64,000 nucleotides of DNA, taken from positions 3,038,001 to 3,102,000 of the forward strand of contig OZ244935.1 in the NCBI GenBank assembly GCA_965222005.1. Direction: 5' to 3'. A program made the translations under genes and the position numbers. Source of the stretch: CBDCTM01 sp965222005 (GTDB lineage: Bacteria; Bacteroidota; Bacteroidia; Chitinophagales; Saprospiraceae). Positions 55,293 to 64,000 of this stretch are shown one piece after another. The notes beneath the pieces were generated by a model. It ran no database searches and was not told the DNA's origin. It saw only the letters and a program-made list of their open reading frames with translations. Numbering within the stretch: position 1 is the first letter of the stretch; each line of letters opens with the position of its first letter.

Positions 55293-56936
55293 ATGAGAAC
55301 ATTAACCTTCTTCTTTGCATTTTTCCTTATGGGCCAACTGCTACCCGCCCAAACAGCTGCCCAGTTTGGAGAAGACCGGCTGATCGTCAAATTCAAGCCC
55401 AATGTCCAAATCCAGTTAGAGCTTGGCCAGCCTACCGGCAATTTCAGACTCGATGCTTTGCTGGAAACACACAAGGTGTTGAGTATCAAGTATTTAGGAA
55501 GTAAGAAAATGAGTATCCTGCCCGGTATGCATCCAAGAATCAGTGTGCTGCGCTTCCAAGAAAAGCAAGACATTCTGCTGCTGATCAACGCATTTATGGC
55601 AACAGGCCTGTTTGAATATGTCGAACCTGACTATATTGGCTACGGAGGCGGGCAGATGCGGGTACTCCTTAGGCCGAATGATGCGCACTACGATCGCCAA
55701 TGGGGCCTTTCCAATGATGGCTCCTTCAGTCTCTCTCCTGCTACGGCCGGGGCCGATATCCAAATGGAAGATGCCTGGAACATCGAGCAGGGCAGCTCTG
55801 ACATCACTGTTGCTATTCTCGACAGCGGCATCAAACTGGATCATCCCGAATTTGATGGCCGCATGTGGACGAATGCCTCAGAGATTGCCGGTAATGGGAT
55901 GGATGACGACAATAATGGTTTCGTAGATGACGTCAATGGCTGGGATTTCGCCTATACCGACAATGACCCTGATGATGCCTACGGGCACGGTTCCAATGTG
56001 GCAGGCATTGTAGCAGCAACCGGCAATAATAGCATCGGCTATGCCGGAATAGACTGGAATTGCAAAGTGATGGCAGTCAAAATTCTCAATGATGAAAACT
56101 GGGGCTACTTTTCCTGGTGGGCCGATGCCATTTACTACGCAGTGGATAATGGCGCTGATGTGATGAACATGTCAGTAGGCGGAGCAGGAGGCTCCAGCAC
56201 GCTACAAGATGCTGTGGACTATGCTTACAATAGTGGTACAATCATAGTGGCCTGCATGATGAACTTCAACCAAAGCACTCCTTATTATCCGGCAGCCTAT
56301 ACCCATACCATAGCAGTAGGGTCCACCAATGCAGATGATACCCGCTCGGACCCTTTCTTTTGGGATGTCACCAGCGGCAGCAACTACGGCTCTCACATTG
56401 ATGTGGTTGCTCCGGGCAATTATATCTATGGCCTTGATTATGACTCCGATACCAACTACAACAGCTATTGGGGAGGTACTTCACAGGCAGCACCCCATGT
56501 GACGGGGCTTTGCGCATTGTTGTTGGCCCAACAAGCTCGTACGCCCGATGAAATCCGGCAGGTGATCCGAAACACGGCAGAAGATCAGGTGGGCGATGCG
56601 TCGGAAGACACGGCTGGCTTTGATGATTTTTTTGGCTATGGGCGAATCAATGCCTACCGGGCTTTGAGCAGTTTGATGGTGGATACCGATGAGCCACTAA
56701 ATACGGATGATCTGCTCATTTTTCCCAATCCCGTTGCTAAAGACCAAATTTTGGAAGTATCGATAAAAAGCAAAACTTGGAATGATTACACGCTGAAATT
56801 GATGGATGCAAGCGGCAGGTTGGTACGGCAAAGCCAGACTCCCCGCATTGATGTAAGCCGCTTGCAAAGCGGCCTTTATACTATACTGGTCGCTGATGGC
56901 ATACAGACGTATAGCAAGCAGCTGATTGTTAAATAA
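55293..56936 (+). CDS. Secreted S8 (subtilisin-like) serine protease with T9SS sorting domain
   Basis: I start at the ATG at 55293 (MRTLTFFFAFF), which gives a clean signal peptide (ending LLPAQ); the TTG at 55254 overlaps the previous gene. The 547-residue protein has a short propeptide-like region (to about 140). The S8 domain follows with catalytic D177 (VAILDSGIKLDHPEF), H232 (AYGHGSNVAGI) and S397 (GTSQAAPHVTG), plus Asn of MNMSVGG. It ends in a T9SS type-A domain (LIFPNPVAKDQILEV ... SKQLIVK). It is shorter than the subtilase at 30362 and lacks that protein's accessory domains. Exported endopeptidase; substrate unknown. Confidence 0.93.
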   Translation: MRTLTFFFAFFLMGQLLPAQTAAQFGEDRLIVKFKPNVQIQLELGQPTGNFRLDALLETHKVLSIKYLGSKKMSILPGMHPRISVLRFQEKQDILLLINAFMATGLFEYVEPDYIGYGGGQMRVLLRPNDAHYDRQWGLSNDGSFSLSPATAGADIQMEDAWNIEQGSSDITVAILDSGIKLDHPEFDGRMWTNASEIAGNGMDDDNNGFVDDVNGWDFAYTDNDPDDAYGHGSNVAGIVAATGNNSIGYAGIDWNCKVMAVKILNDENWGYFSWWADAIYYAVDNGADVMNMSVGGAGGSSTLQDAVDYAYNSGTIIVACMMNFNQSTPYYPAAYTHTIAVGSTNADDTRSDPFFWDVTSGSNYGSHIDVVAPGNYIYGLDYDSDTNYNSYWGGTSQAAPHVTGLCALLLAQQARTPDEIRQVIRNTAEDQVGDASEDTAGFDDFFGYGRINAYRALSSLMVDTDEPLNTDDLLIFPNPVAKDQILEVSIKSKTWNDYTLKLMDASGRLVRQSQTPRIDVSRLQSGLYTILVADGIQTYSKQLIVK

Positions 56937-56942
56937 AATCCG

Positions 56943-56964
56943 GGTCTCAGATTGGTCTCAGATT
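56943..56964. repeat. 11-bp perfect tandem duplication
   Basis: GGTCTCAGATT occurs twice in a row (56943-56953, 56954-56964), just after the subtilase stop. Confidence 0.8.
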
Positions 56965-56995
56965 GAATAGTTGACCTGTAAACACTAAAATCACT

Positions 56996-57997
56996 ATGAA
57001 AATTTTTAATGCTTCACTTGTGCTTCTTCTGATTTTTTTACTGTCGGCATGTGTATCTTCTAAAAAATATGATCTGCTGCGAGAAGAACGAAACGCATTT
57101 CGCCTGGAGCGGGATTCCCTCAGGCTGCTCAGCGAGGAAGGGCGATATAAAGGCTATGAATTGGAGCGAACTAAAGTTGAACTTGAGCAACAGAATGAAA
57201 AATTTGATGAGCTGAAAACCAGCTTCGATGCGCTGGAAAAAAATTACAAAGACCTGCTTGATCGCTATGACGAGATCATCTTTCAAAACCAATCTCTGCT
57301 GGCAGCCACTTCTGATGAAAAGGTCAATATGACGACGGAATTGGCGCGAAAACAGTTTGTGGCCGATAGCCTGATGCGGCTTGTGCATACCTTGCAGGTA
57401 CGTGTGGGCCAAAAGGATGCCCAAATTGACCAGCTCAGCAGCCAGGAAGGCAATCTCGATGAAGCCGAGGCGGTAGCGCTGGAATGCCAGCAGCGCCTGG
57501 CCGATTTGAACAATATGATCGCCAATAAGGATGCTGTACTCAATTCACTACGCTCAAAGGTCAACCAGGCTCTGCTTGGTTTCAACACCTCCGACCTCAA
57601 GGTAAGCGAGGCCAATGGCAAAATATATGTTTCACTCAGCCAAAATCTGCTCTTCAAACCCGGCAGTGACCAAATCGACTGGAAAGGCAAGCAGGCTATT
57701 CAGAAGTTGGCTGAGGTGCTGAAACGCAATCCCGATATCCAGATTGGAGTAGAAGGCCATACAGATAGTGACGGCAGCGCATCCGCCAACTGGGACTTGA
57801 GTGTGCGCCGGGCTACAGCGGTGGTGAAGGTATTGACCGGCTATGGGGTAAACCCCAAAAGCGTGACTGCTTCGGGGCGGGGCGAGCATTTCCCTGTGGC
57901 TACCAACAGCTCGGCTGACGGAAAAGCCCGCAATCGCCGAACGGAGATCATCCTTTCACCCAATTTGGACGCCTTGTATAGAATAATCAATCAGTAA
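56996..57997 (+). CDS. OmpA family lipoprotein with coiled coil
   Basis: The 333-residue protein has a lipoprotein signal (LIFLLSACVSSKKY). A long charged helical region (about residues 25-190, heptad-like, with EERNAFRLERDSL and ELEQQNEKFDELKTSF) is predicted to form a coiled coil. The OmpA/MotB peptidoglycan-binding domain (about 205-325) shows LLFKPGSDQIDWKGKQAIQKLA, GVEGHTDSDGSAS, LSVRRATAVVKVL and ARNRRTEIILSP, including the Asp and Arg that bind diaminopimelate. It links the outer membrane to peptidoglycan. It lies 59 bp after the subtilase and 45 bp before the M43 protease. Confidence 0.92.
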   Translation: MKIFNASLVLLLIFLLSACVSSKKYDLLREERNAFRLERDSLRLLSEEGRYKGYELERTKVELEQQNEKFDELKTSFDALEKNYKDLLDRYDEIIFQNQSLLAATSDEKVNMTTELARKQFVADSLMRLVHTLQVRVGQKDAQIDQLSSQEGNLDEAEAVALECQQRLADLNNMIANKDAVLNSLRSKVNQALLGFNTSDLKVSEANGKIYVSLSQNLLFKPGSDQIDWKGKQAIQKLAEVLKRNPDIQIGVEGHTDSDGSASANWDLSVRRATAVVKVLTGYGVNPKSVTASGRGEHFPVATNSSADGKARNRRTEIILSPNLDALYRIINQ

Positions 57998-58042
57998 TGC
58001 GTTATATTTATATCGGCTGACAAACAAGCCGCTTGCCATACA

Positions 58043-59305
58043 ATGAACCGACTAGCTCACATAATCCTGTTGCATATCCTTTGTTTTTTGCCTCTTCAGG
58101 CCCAGCAAATGTATCACCATTGCGGTACCGAAGCCTTTGTGCAGGATCGCCTCGGTGAGTATCCCGAATTGGAACAACTCATAGCGGCACAGGAGGCAGC
58201 TACCCAGCAGCGCCTGTCCAAGCAGCCTTCGTACTTCCGCAGTCAGGCTGTGTACACCATTCCGGTGGTAGTGCATGTAGTTTGGCATCGACCGGAGGAA
58301 AATATTAGCGATGAACAAATTCGTGCCCAAATCGCTGTGCTTAATGAGGATTTCCGCCAGAGAAATGCCAATCAGGCAGACCTCCCTTTGGAGTTTAGCC
58401 AGCATGCTGCCGATGTAGGCCTTGAGTTTTGCCTGGCCGAGTTCGATCCCGACGGCGATGCTTCCACGGGCATCACCCGCACCCGAACGGATTATGCAGG
58501 CATTGGTGATTTTACGATCAGAGATGACCAGGGCAGTGGCGATAGCCGCATTTTTCGTACCGACCTGGGCGGTAAAGATGCCTGGGATGTAAATCGCTAC
58601 CTCAATATCTGGGTGGCAGGCATCAGGGATTCATCCTTTTTGGGCTTTGGAGTGATTCCGGGCTGCAATACGTTTAAACCCCATGAAGATGGTGTTATCG
58701 TGGATCCAAAGAATTTTGGTATCCATGCCAATCCACCTTTCAACCTCGGCCGGACGGCTACTCATGAGGTGGGGCATTACTTCAACCTCAAGCATATCTG
58801 GGGGGATGAAGAAGAGGGTTGTGGAAGCGATGATCTGGTAAGTGATACTCCCAATCAGAAAGCACCCTATCGGGGCTGTGTGGAGTTCCCCCGATTTAGC
58901 TGCGGCAGTAGTGATATGTTTATGAATTTTATGGACTATTCCGACGATGCTTGCCTGGCCTTTTTTACGGAAGGCCAAAAAGCACGTATGCTGGATGCAC
59001 TACATAATTTCCGACCCGGATTGATCGAATCAGAAGTTTGTCAGGTAGCTCCGCCCGGTGAAGAAGGGCTCCTCCTGATGCCTAATCCGGTAGATGAGAA
59101 ATTGCGTATTCACTTTGTCGGTTCCGATGCCGCACAGCTATTGAAACTTCGGTTGTTTTCTCTGGCCGGTATTGAATTGTATGAGGCCGATTTTTCACCG
59201 GGTGTCATCGAGTCGCTGGATGTCAGCCGCCTGGCAGCAGGTGTATATATCTTGACGGTACAAACTGGAGAAGATACGCACACAGCCAAAGTGCTGGTTT
59301 ATTAA
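58043..59305 (+). CDS. M43 family (cytophagalysin-like) zinc metalloprotease with T9SS sorting domain
   Basis: The 420-residue protein has a signal peptide (ending LPLQAQ). A metzincin site HEVGHYFNLKH occupies residues 241-251 (HExxHxxxxxH, with zinc ligands H241, H245 and H251). Cys residues and DTPNQKAPYRGC follow, then the Met-turn segment DMFMNFMDYSDD typical of the M43 pappalysin group. The C-terminus is a T9SS type-A domain (LLMPNPVDEKLRIHF ... TAKVLVY). It cleaves proteins extracellularly and probably needs calcium. TATATTTA, one base off the -7 consensus, lies upstream near 58005. A structured repeat element begins at its stop codon. Confidence 0.93.
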   Translation: MNRLAHIILLHILCFLPLQAQQMYHHCGTEAFVQDRLGEYPELEQLIAAQEAATQQRLSKQPSYFRSQAVYTIPVVVHVVWHRPEENISDEQIRAQIAVLNEDFRQRNANQADLPLEFSQHAADVGLEFCLAEFDPDGDASTGITRTRTDYAGIGDFTIRDDQGSGDSRIFRTDLGGKDAWDVNRYLNIWVAGIRDSSFLGFGVIPGCNTFKPHEDGVIVDPKNFGIHANPPFNLGRTATHEVGHYFNLKHIWGDEEEGCGSDDLVSDTPNQKAPYRGCVEFPRFSCGSSDMFMNFMDYSDDACLAFFTEGQKARMLDALHNFRPGLIESEVCQVAPPGEEGLLLMPNPVDEKLRIHFVGSDAAQLLKLRLFSLAGIELYEADFSPGVIESLDVSRLAAGVYILTVQTGEDTHTAKVLVY

Positions 59306-59468
59306 GAGTATGTTTAAATTTAGTTTTTCTTCTAATATGAAATGGATTTCACAGCTAGGCAAAGCTTATTTTGAGCGGCGTACCTGGAAGGTACGGGGCG
59401 AAAAATAGCTGAAGGATAGCGAAGAAAGACGTTCATATTAGTGAAAGGATTAATTTTATACATGCTCT
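59305..59468. repeat. MITE-like imperfect palindromic element
   Basis: The first and last ~35 bp are imperfect inverted repeats (AGAGTATGT...CTAATATG against the reverse complement AGAGCATGT...CTAATATG). Inside, AGCTTATTTTGAGCGGCGTACC (about 59363-59384) pairs with GGTACGGGGCGAAAAATAGCT (about 59391-59411) around CGTACCT-GGA-AGGTACG. The whole 164 bp can fold into a long hairpin. It encodes no protein. No clear target duplication is visible. Confidence 0.65.
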
Positions 59469-59638
59469 AAGTATGACTTTATTGTTTCTATACTTCAGGC
59501 CGCCAAGTTTTGCGCATTTCCATAGCGATTGAACCAGTAAGCACCACCTCTACACCTTGGTTACAATCTTATAGTTTACTTATAGTTTAGGTTTTACCAG
59601 CCCATCAAGCTTACCATAAGCACCCCGCCAATATTTTT
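59469..59638. other. Gene-free intergenic stretch
   Basis: No ORF or hairpin of note. It lies between the palindromic element and the promoter-like box of the next gene. TATAGTTTA occurs twice (about 59569 and 59580). Confidence 0.45.
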
Positions 59639-59646
59639 TATCTTTG
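59639..59646 (+). promoter_or_regulatory. -7 box (TATCTTTG) for the Asp-box protein gene
   Basis: TATCTTTG matches TAnnTTTG and lies 113 bp upstream of the ATG at 59759. No -33 element at standard spacing was found. Confidence 0.35.
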
Positions 59647-59758
59647 TTAGAAATAGCTTCTTAAAGCATTGCAATTGAGTGGCAGCGATACCCACAGCAC
59701 AGTATGCAATGCCACTTTTGAATTTTTCAAACACCCAAACCCTTCAAAAGGTGAAAAG

Positions 59759-62700
59759 ATGAAACAGCTCACTATTCCTTTCTTTTGCTTGCTATTTTTC
59801 GGACCCCTCAATTCATGTATTGCTCAATTTGATCCTCCAATGCCCAACTGGCACTTTATGGACCATGCTTCGGTGCCGGCGCCAAGGGCTGAAATGCCTG
59901 AGCATGTCAAACTGCTTTATACCCGGCAGGAGGTAAGCATGCGCGAGCTGCAAGGTGCCTTTGCAGCTTATTACGAGCAGCGGGGTTGGGATCGGCAAAT
60001 GGATGACTTGGAGCACGATCCGTATGCAAAGTTTTTTCATCAATGGTATCAGGCTGCCCAAAATTTTATTGATAATAATGGCAACGTAAAGGCGCTGAGT
60101 ACCACTGAGCTGTTGCAGCATCGAAGAGCTGCAGCGCAGTTGGAGGCAGCAATTGAAAACAATAAGCGAATAATTTCTCCCTCCGGCAGTTGGTCATTTG
60201 TAGGCCCAAAGCGCACTATTTGGCGCTCCGATCATCGGGCAGACCAACCAACAGCACCCTGGCAGGTCAACATTTATTCGCTGGCTGTAGCGCCCTCCGA
60301 TCCTTCCGTTTTATACTGTGGCAGCGAAACCGGCGTGTTATACAAATCGACCGACAAAGGACTCAACTGGACGGCTTTCAATGATTTCAATTGGGGCCGG
60401 GCCATCCTTTCAGTAGCCATACATCCAACCAATCCCGATATTGTTTATGCAGCCAGCAGTACCGATATTTTTAAAACAATCGATGCAGGGAAAGCCTGGT
60501 CTATTGTGTACACCGAAAGCGGATTGAGTTGCAACTCGCTGGCCATCAACCCATCCATGCCGGATACGATTTTTGCAGGTACGGCAAAGGGTTTGAAAAA
60601 AAGTGTGGATGGCGGGGCAAATTGGACGACCCTGGTAGCAAAACATATTGACGACATTCAGTATCGCCCCCATGACGGCACTACTCTGTATGCACTGGCA
60701 CGTACCGGTACGCCCGATACATATACCTTTTATAAATCCACGGACAGCGGCACTACTTTTTTGCCAAGGATGACTGGCTGGGGTACCATTTATGAGCAAA
60801 GTGGTGGGAGAATTTCGGTTTCGCCTGCCAACCCTAATTACATCTACGCAGTGCTGCTGACACACGATGGTACAGGCAATGCCACCAAACCTTACATTAT
60901 GAAGAGTATTGATAATGCAGCCAACTGGTTGGTAGTGGCTACCGGCAATACTACGGACTGTCCGCTCAACAACGGGCAGGGCTACTACGATCTCGATATT
61001 GTGGCTTCGCATACCAATGCCGAGCATCTGATTGCAGCTACTACTACTGCCTATAAATCGACAGATGGTGGCCAGGTTTGGACAGCAATTGGAGGCTATT
61101 CCGGCGATTTTGCCATCCACCCCGATATCCAGGAAATGGTGTCGATACACGATGGTACTACTGAAAATACCTGGATAACCACAGATGGTGGTGTGAATTT
61201 TTCTATTGATTTTTATACTTCTACGGATAACTGGGAAGCCCGTATTGATGGTCTTGATGGAACCAGCTTTTGGGGCTTTGCGCAGGGTTGGAATGAAGAT
61301 TATATCATCGGGGGCAGGTATCACAACGGCAATACAGTCATCCACGAAAACTATCCGGATAAACGGGCGCTGAGGCTTGGCGGAGCAGAAAGCGTAACCG
61401 GATGGGCAATGCATGGACGGGAGCGCTACGCCGCTTTCGACGATATTGCAGAATTGATCCTGCCAACTGCTATCACCGATGCTCCGCAGGGCAGTTTCTT
61501 GTTTACCAAACACCCGCAAAATTATTACTATGGCGATGCTTTCAGCAGAGTAATGGTGGATTTTGAAGATTTTATGACTATCTACCTGGGGCAGGGCAAC
61601 TCTTTTTGGCGATCAAAAGATGGAGGAGCCAGCTGGAATGCATTGCATAACTTTGCCGGCAAGCCCTACCATTTCGACTTTTCCCGTGCCAATCCCGATT
61701 ACATCTATCTCGCTGCAGATGACGGCTTTTATCGATCCACCAACCGAGGCGCTACCTTTTCAGAAATGTCGCTCCCGCCTGGATTAACGGACTGGCACAG
61801 CCAAAACCTGCGCGTTGCGGCCAGCTCATCAGATCCCAATGTAGTTTGGGTACTCAACCATCGTTCGGGGCCTAACAGCACGGCCGGGCGAGTATTCAAA
61901 TCAATAGATGGCGGAAGCAGTTGGATCGACTGGACTACGGCCAGTCTGGCTGGTCGAAAGTGGGTGGCCATCGCTCATCAGGCCGCTACCAATGGAGGCA
62001 TTTATATAGCTTCCAACAGGGGAGAGGCTGGTACGATGCCTGCAAAAGTCATGTACCGCAACAATTCGATGAGCGATTGGGCCGACTTTTCAGATGGCCT
62101 GCCCAAAAGTGCCAATCCAATCAAGCTGCTACCTTTTTATCGGGATGGCAAGCTTCGCTGGGGTGGCAATCGGGCTGCGTGGGAGATCGATTTTTTTGAA
62201 CAAAACTGGAGCCCAATGGCCCAGCCTTTTGTGAGTGGGAAAATGCAGATTTGTGTGCGCGACACTGTAGAATTTGACAGCTATTCCATAGCAAAAGGTA
62301 CCGCCTCTTTCAATTGGAGCATACCCGGTGCCAGTTGGACCAGTGGCCTGGATAAACGCGAGGTAAAGGCTCTTTTTCCGGCAGATGGTACCTATACGGC
62401 CACACTCACCGTCATGCAGAACGGACAGATGAATAGCAAATCGGTGGATGTAATTGTAAACAATGAATGCGATGCTGAGCAAATTCCGGGCAATGCGCTT
62501 TCCTTGTCTGGCCAAAGCAGCGATTATGCTGCTACCGGCAAAGCCTTGGATATTACCACCAATACCCTGACCATCAGTGCCTGGCTCAAACGCGATGGCA
62601 CACAGAATCCGTACGCTGGCATCGTATTTATGCGTAATGGTACCGCCAGCGGCCTCAATTTTAGGGAAAACAACGAATTAGGCTTTCATTGGAACAATTC

Positions 62701-64000
62701 GGAATGGTGGTGGAGCAGTGGCTTAATCGTGCCCGACAATGAATGGGCCCATGTAGCGATGGTGGTTTCACCTACCCAAACCACGCTTTATCTTAATGGA
62801 GTACCGGCTGTCAATAGTGCCGATCCTGCCCTTTGCACCTTCGATGGTGTAATGAATTTTGGTGCCGACCCCAACTGGTTGGCCCGTCGCTTCAAGGGAG
62901 AAATGGATGAGGTGCTGATCTACAATCGGGCACTTAGCCAAAATGAGATCAGAGAGCTGATGCACCTCACTCGTCAGCCTGCTGCGGAAGTCGATTTGAT
63001 CGGCTATTGGCAGTTCAATCGAACAGAGGGAACCATTACCGACAGAGTAGCCACCAGGCATGCCAGCCTGATTGGTGCAGCCGCGCGGACTACATCGTTG
63101 GCTCCTGTCGGCCCTGGTGAAAGCAGCCGGATAGCTGTCAGTACTTCCGGTACTTACACCTTTGGTACCACCGATCTTACACTGGTTTTTCCTGCGGGTG
63201 GCACGGCTTTTCCAAATGGCGAAATATGCGTCACGCGTATTGACCATGCACCGGACCAGCTTCCGGCAATGTATGTGACGGCCCCGTACTGGATTGTGCA
63301 CAACTATGGAGGGAATACTACTTTCGATGAATTGACTAGCCTTACTTTTAACAATATTGAAATATCAATGGATGAAGCTGCCAACCCGGCCAACCTCAGG
63401 CTCTTCAAAAGAGCAAGCAATGCGCATGGTAACAGCTGGGGCGGCGAGCAGGATACTGGCGATGCGGCTACTGCGGGTAGCAATGGAAGTGCCACATTTA
63501 GCAGTGGAAATGGCCAGACTTCCTTCAGCCAATACATTATTGCTAGAACGTCTGCTCCGCTGGATGCTGATTTGCTCCTCTTTGAAGCCTGGTTGAACCG
63601 AAAGCAAGAAGTAGAATTAAACTGGATCAGCAGTTCAGAAGAACAGCTTTTGCACTACGAGCTGCAACGTAGCAAGGATGGTTACCATTTTGACCGATTG
63701 GCATTGGTTGAATCGCTAGGCAATAGTAGCGCAGAGCAAAAATACCAGGCAGTGGACAAAGCTCCGCTACGGGGCATCTCTTACTATCGCCTCAAAATGG
63801 TGGATGAAGACGGTAGTTTTGAGTATTCAGAGCTGCGCAGTATTGTTCACCAGGCGCTGGCCGATCAGGTGATTTTATACCCCAATCCGCTGAAGAGGTG
63901 GACTAAGTTGCAGGTGAAAACTCAACTTTCCGAAGCCTTTGAATTGATCGTGTATTCGGCGAAGGGCGAACAGTTGGGTGCTTTCACATTGGAGGGCGAT
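59759..64000 (+). CDS. Large secreted sortilin-like Asp-box propeller protein, 3' partial
   Basis: The frame is open from the ATG at 59759 to the end of the window (1414 codons, no stop), so it continues beyond. A signal peptide (ending NSCIAQ) is followed by about ten-blade BNR/VPS10-type propeller sequence (residues ~140-790). At least nine Asp-box motifs S-x-D-x-G-x-x-W/F are visible (STDKGLNW, TIDAGKAW, SVDGGANW, STDGGQVW, SKDGGASW, SIDGGSSW and others). A PKD-like domain (~820-900), a LamG/concanavalin-type domain (~910-1080, LTISAWLKRDG ... MDEVLIYNRALSQNEI), a further beta domain, and a fibronectin-like module (ELNWISSSEEQLLHYELQRS) follow. The T9SS domain begins at VILYPNPLKRW. Family precedents are sialidase-like or xyloglucan-binding propellers; no enzyme activity can be assigned. 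Confidence 0.9.
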   Translation, partial: MKQLTIPFFCLLFFGPLNSCIAQFDPPMPNWHFMDHASVPAPRAEMPEHVKLLYTRQEVSMRELQGAFAAYYEQRGWDRQMDDLEHDPYAKFFHQWYQAAQNFIDNNGNVKALSTTELLQHRRAAAQLEAAIENNKRIISPSGSWSFVGPKRTIWRSDHRADQPTAPWQVNIYSLAVAPSDPSVLYCGSETGVLYKSTDKGLNWTAFNDFNWGRAILSVAIHPTNPDIVYAASSTDIFKTIDAGKAWSIVYTESGLSCNSLAINPSMPDTIFAGTAKGLKKSVDGGANWTTLVAKHIDDIQYRPHDGTTLYALARTGTPDTYTFYKSTDSGTTFLPRMTGWGTIYEQSGGRISVSPANPNYIYAVLLTHDGTGNATKPYIMKSIDNAANWLVVATGNTTDCPLNNGQGYYDLDIVASHTNAEHLIAATTTAYKSTDGGQVWTAIGGYSGDFAIHPDIQEMVSIHDGTTENTWITTDGGVNFSIDFYTSTDNWEARIDGLDGTSFWGFAQGWNEDYIIGGRYHNGNTVIHENYPDKRALRLGGAESVTGWAMHGRERYAAFDDIAELILPTAITDAPQGSFLFTKHPQNYYYGDAFSRVMVDFEDFMTIYLGQGNSFWRSKDGGASWNALHNFAGKPYHFDFSRANPDYIYLAADDGFYRSTNRGATFSEMSLPPGLTDWHSQNLRVAASSSDPNVVWVLNHRSGPNSTAGRVFKSIDGGSSWIDWTTASLAGRKWVAIAHQAATNGGIYIASNRGEAGTMPAKVMYRNNSMSDWADFSDGLPKSANPIKLLPFYRDGKLRWGGNRAAWEIDFFEQNWSPMAQPFVSGKMQICVRDTVEFDSYSIAKGTASFNWSIPGASWTSGLDKREVKALFPADGTYTATLTVMQNGQMNSKSVDVIVNNECDAEQIPGNALSLSGQSSDYAATGKALDITTNTLTISAWLKRDGTQNPYAGIVFMRNGTASGLNFRENNELGFHWNNSEWWWSSGLIVPDNEWAHVAMVVSPTQTTLYLNGVPAVNSADPALCTFDGVMNFGADPNWLARRFKGEMDEVLIYNRALSQNEIRELMHLTRQPAAEVDLIGYWQFNRTEGTITDRVATRHASLIGAAARTTSLAPVGPGESSRIAVSTSGTYTFGTTDLTLVFPAGGTAFPNGEICVTRIDHAPDQLPAMYVTAPYWIVHNYGGNTTFDELTSLTFNNIEISMDEAANPANLRLFKRASNAHGNSWGGEQDTGDAATAGSNGSATFSSGNGQTSFSQYIIARTSAPLDADLLLFEAWLNRKQEVELNWISSSEEQLLHYELQRSKDGYHFDRLALVESLGNSSAEQKYQAVDKAPLRGISYYRLKMVDEDGSFEYSELRSIVHQALADQVILYPNPLKRWTKLQVKTQLSEAFELIVYSAKGEQLGAFTLEGD

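Overview
The window comes from a Bacteroidota chromosome, most likely the Saprospiria (Lewinella/Haliscomenobacter-like). The evidence is many secreted proteins ending in type IX secretion (T9SS) sorting domains, two proteins ending in the gliding-motility-associated (CHU_C) domain, SprB-type repeats, and AT-rich gene starts without clear Shine-Dalgarno sites but with occasional TAnnTTTG -7 boxes. I found no rRNA, tRNA or CRISPR array. The species call is an inference from gene content.

Layout. 1-7161: 3' part of a giant SprB-repeat adhesin with a CHU_C terminus. 7216-14058 (minus): an alpha/beta hydrolase and a 1928-residue T9SS cargo protein with tandem modules and dockerin/cohesin-like domains. 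14243-18003 (plus): a helical protein of unknown function and a secreted lysyl-oxidase-domain protein. 18219-21590: a lipoprotein metalloprotease gene split by a 1410-bp insertion sequence (19669-21078) with 18-bp inverted repeats and a 9-bp target duplication. 21659-23688: three tandem paralogous lipoproteins showing mosaic homogenisation. 23974-27122: TerC, ApbE and a DEDDh exonuclease. 27127-29984: two MbnP-like lipoproteins followed by an MbnH/MauG-like di-haem peroxidase. 30362-34285: a secreted subtilase.

34884-45639 is a purine (urate) degradation locus: xanthine dehydrogenase (xdhA, xdhB), uricase, hydroxyisourate hydrolase, OHCU decarboxylase, allantoinase, allantoicase, the XdhC cofactor chaperone and a DUF6986 aldolase-superfamily enzyme. 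Together they take xanthine to ureidoglycolate. No ureidoglycolate lyase is seen here, and the DUF6986 protein is a candidate for handling the glyoxylate end of the pathway.

45806-64000 is again mostly cell-surface and secreted proteins: a small T9SS-like protein, a CHU_C protein with an amidotransferase-like N-terminus, a possible orphan RiPP-like small gene, an M28 peptidase with PDZ domain, a beta-propeller protein, a zinc-ribbon membrane protein, a second subtilase, an OmpA-type lipoprotein, an M43 metalloprotease and a large Asp-box (sortilin-like) propeller protein that runs off the end of the window.

Non-coding structure includes a dispersed 114-132 bp structured repeat placed upstream of terC and between allB and uricase, a direct pair of ~100-bp hairpin units at 34593-34882, and a MITE-like imperfect palindrome at 59305-59468. 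The most notable items are the lysyl oxidase with apparently complete copper and LTQ residues, the MbnP-MbnP-MbnH cluster without methanobactin genes, the DUF6986 gene embedded in urate catabolism, and the dispersed promoter-associated repeat.
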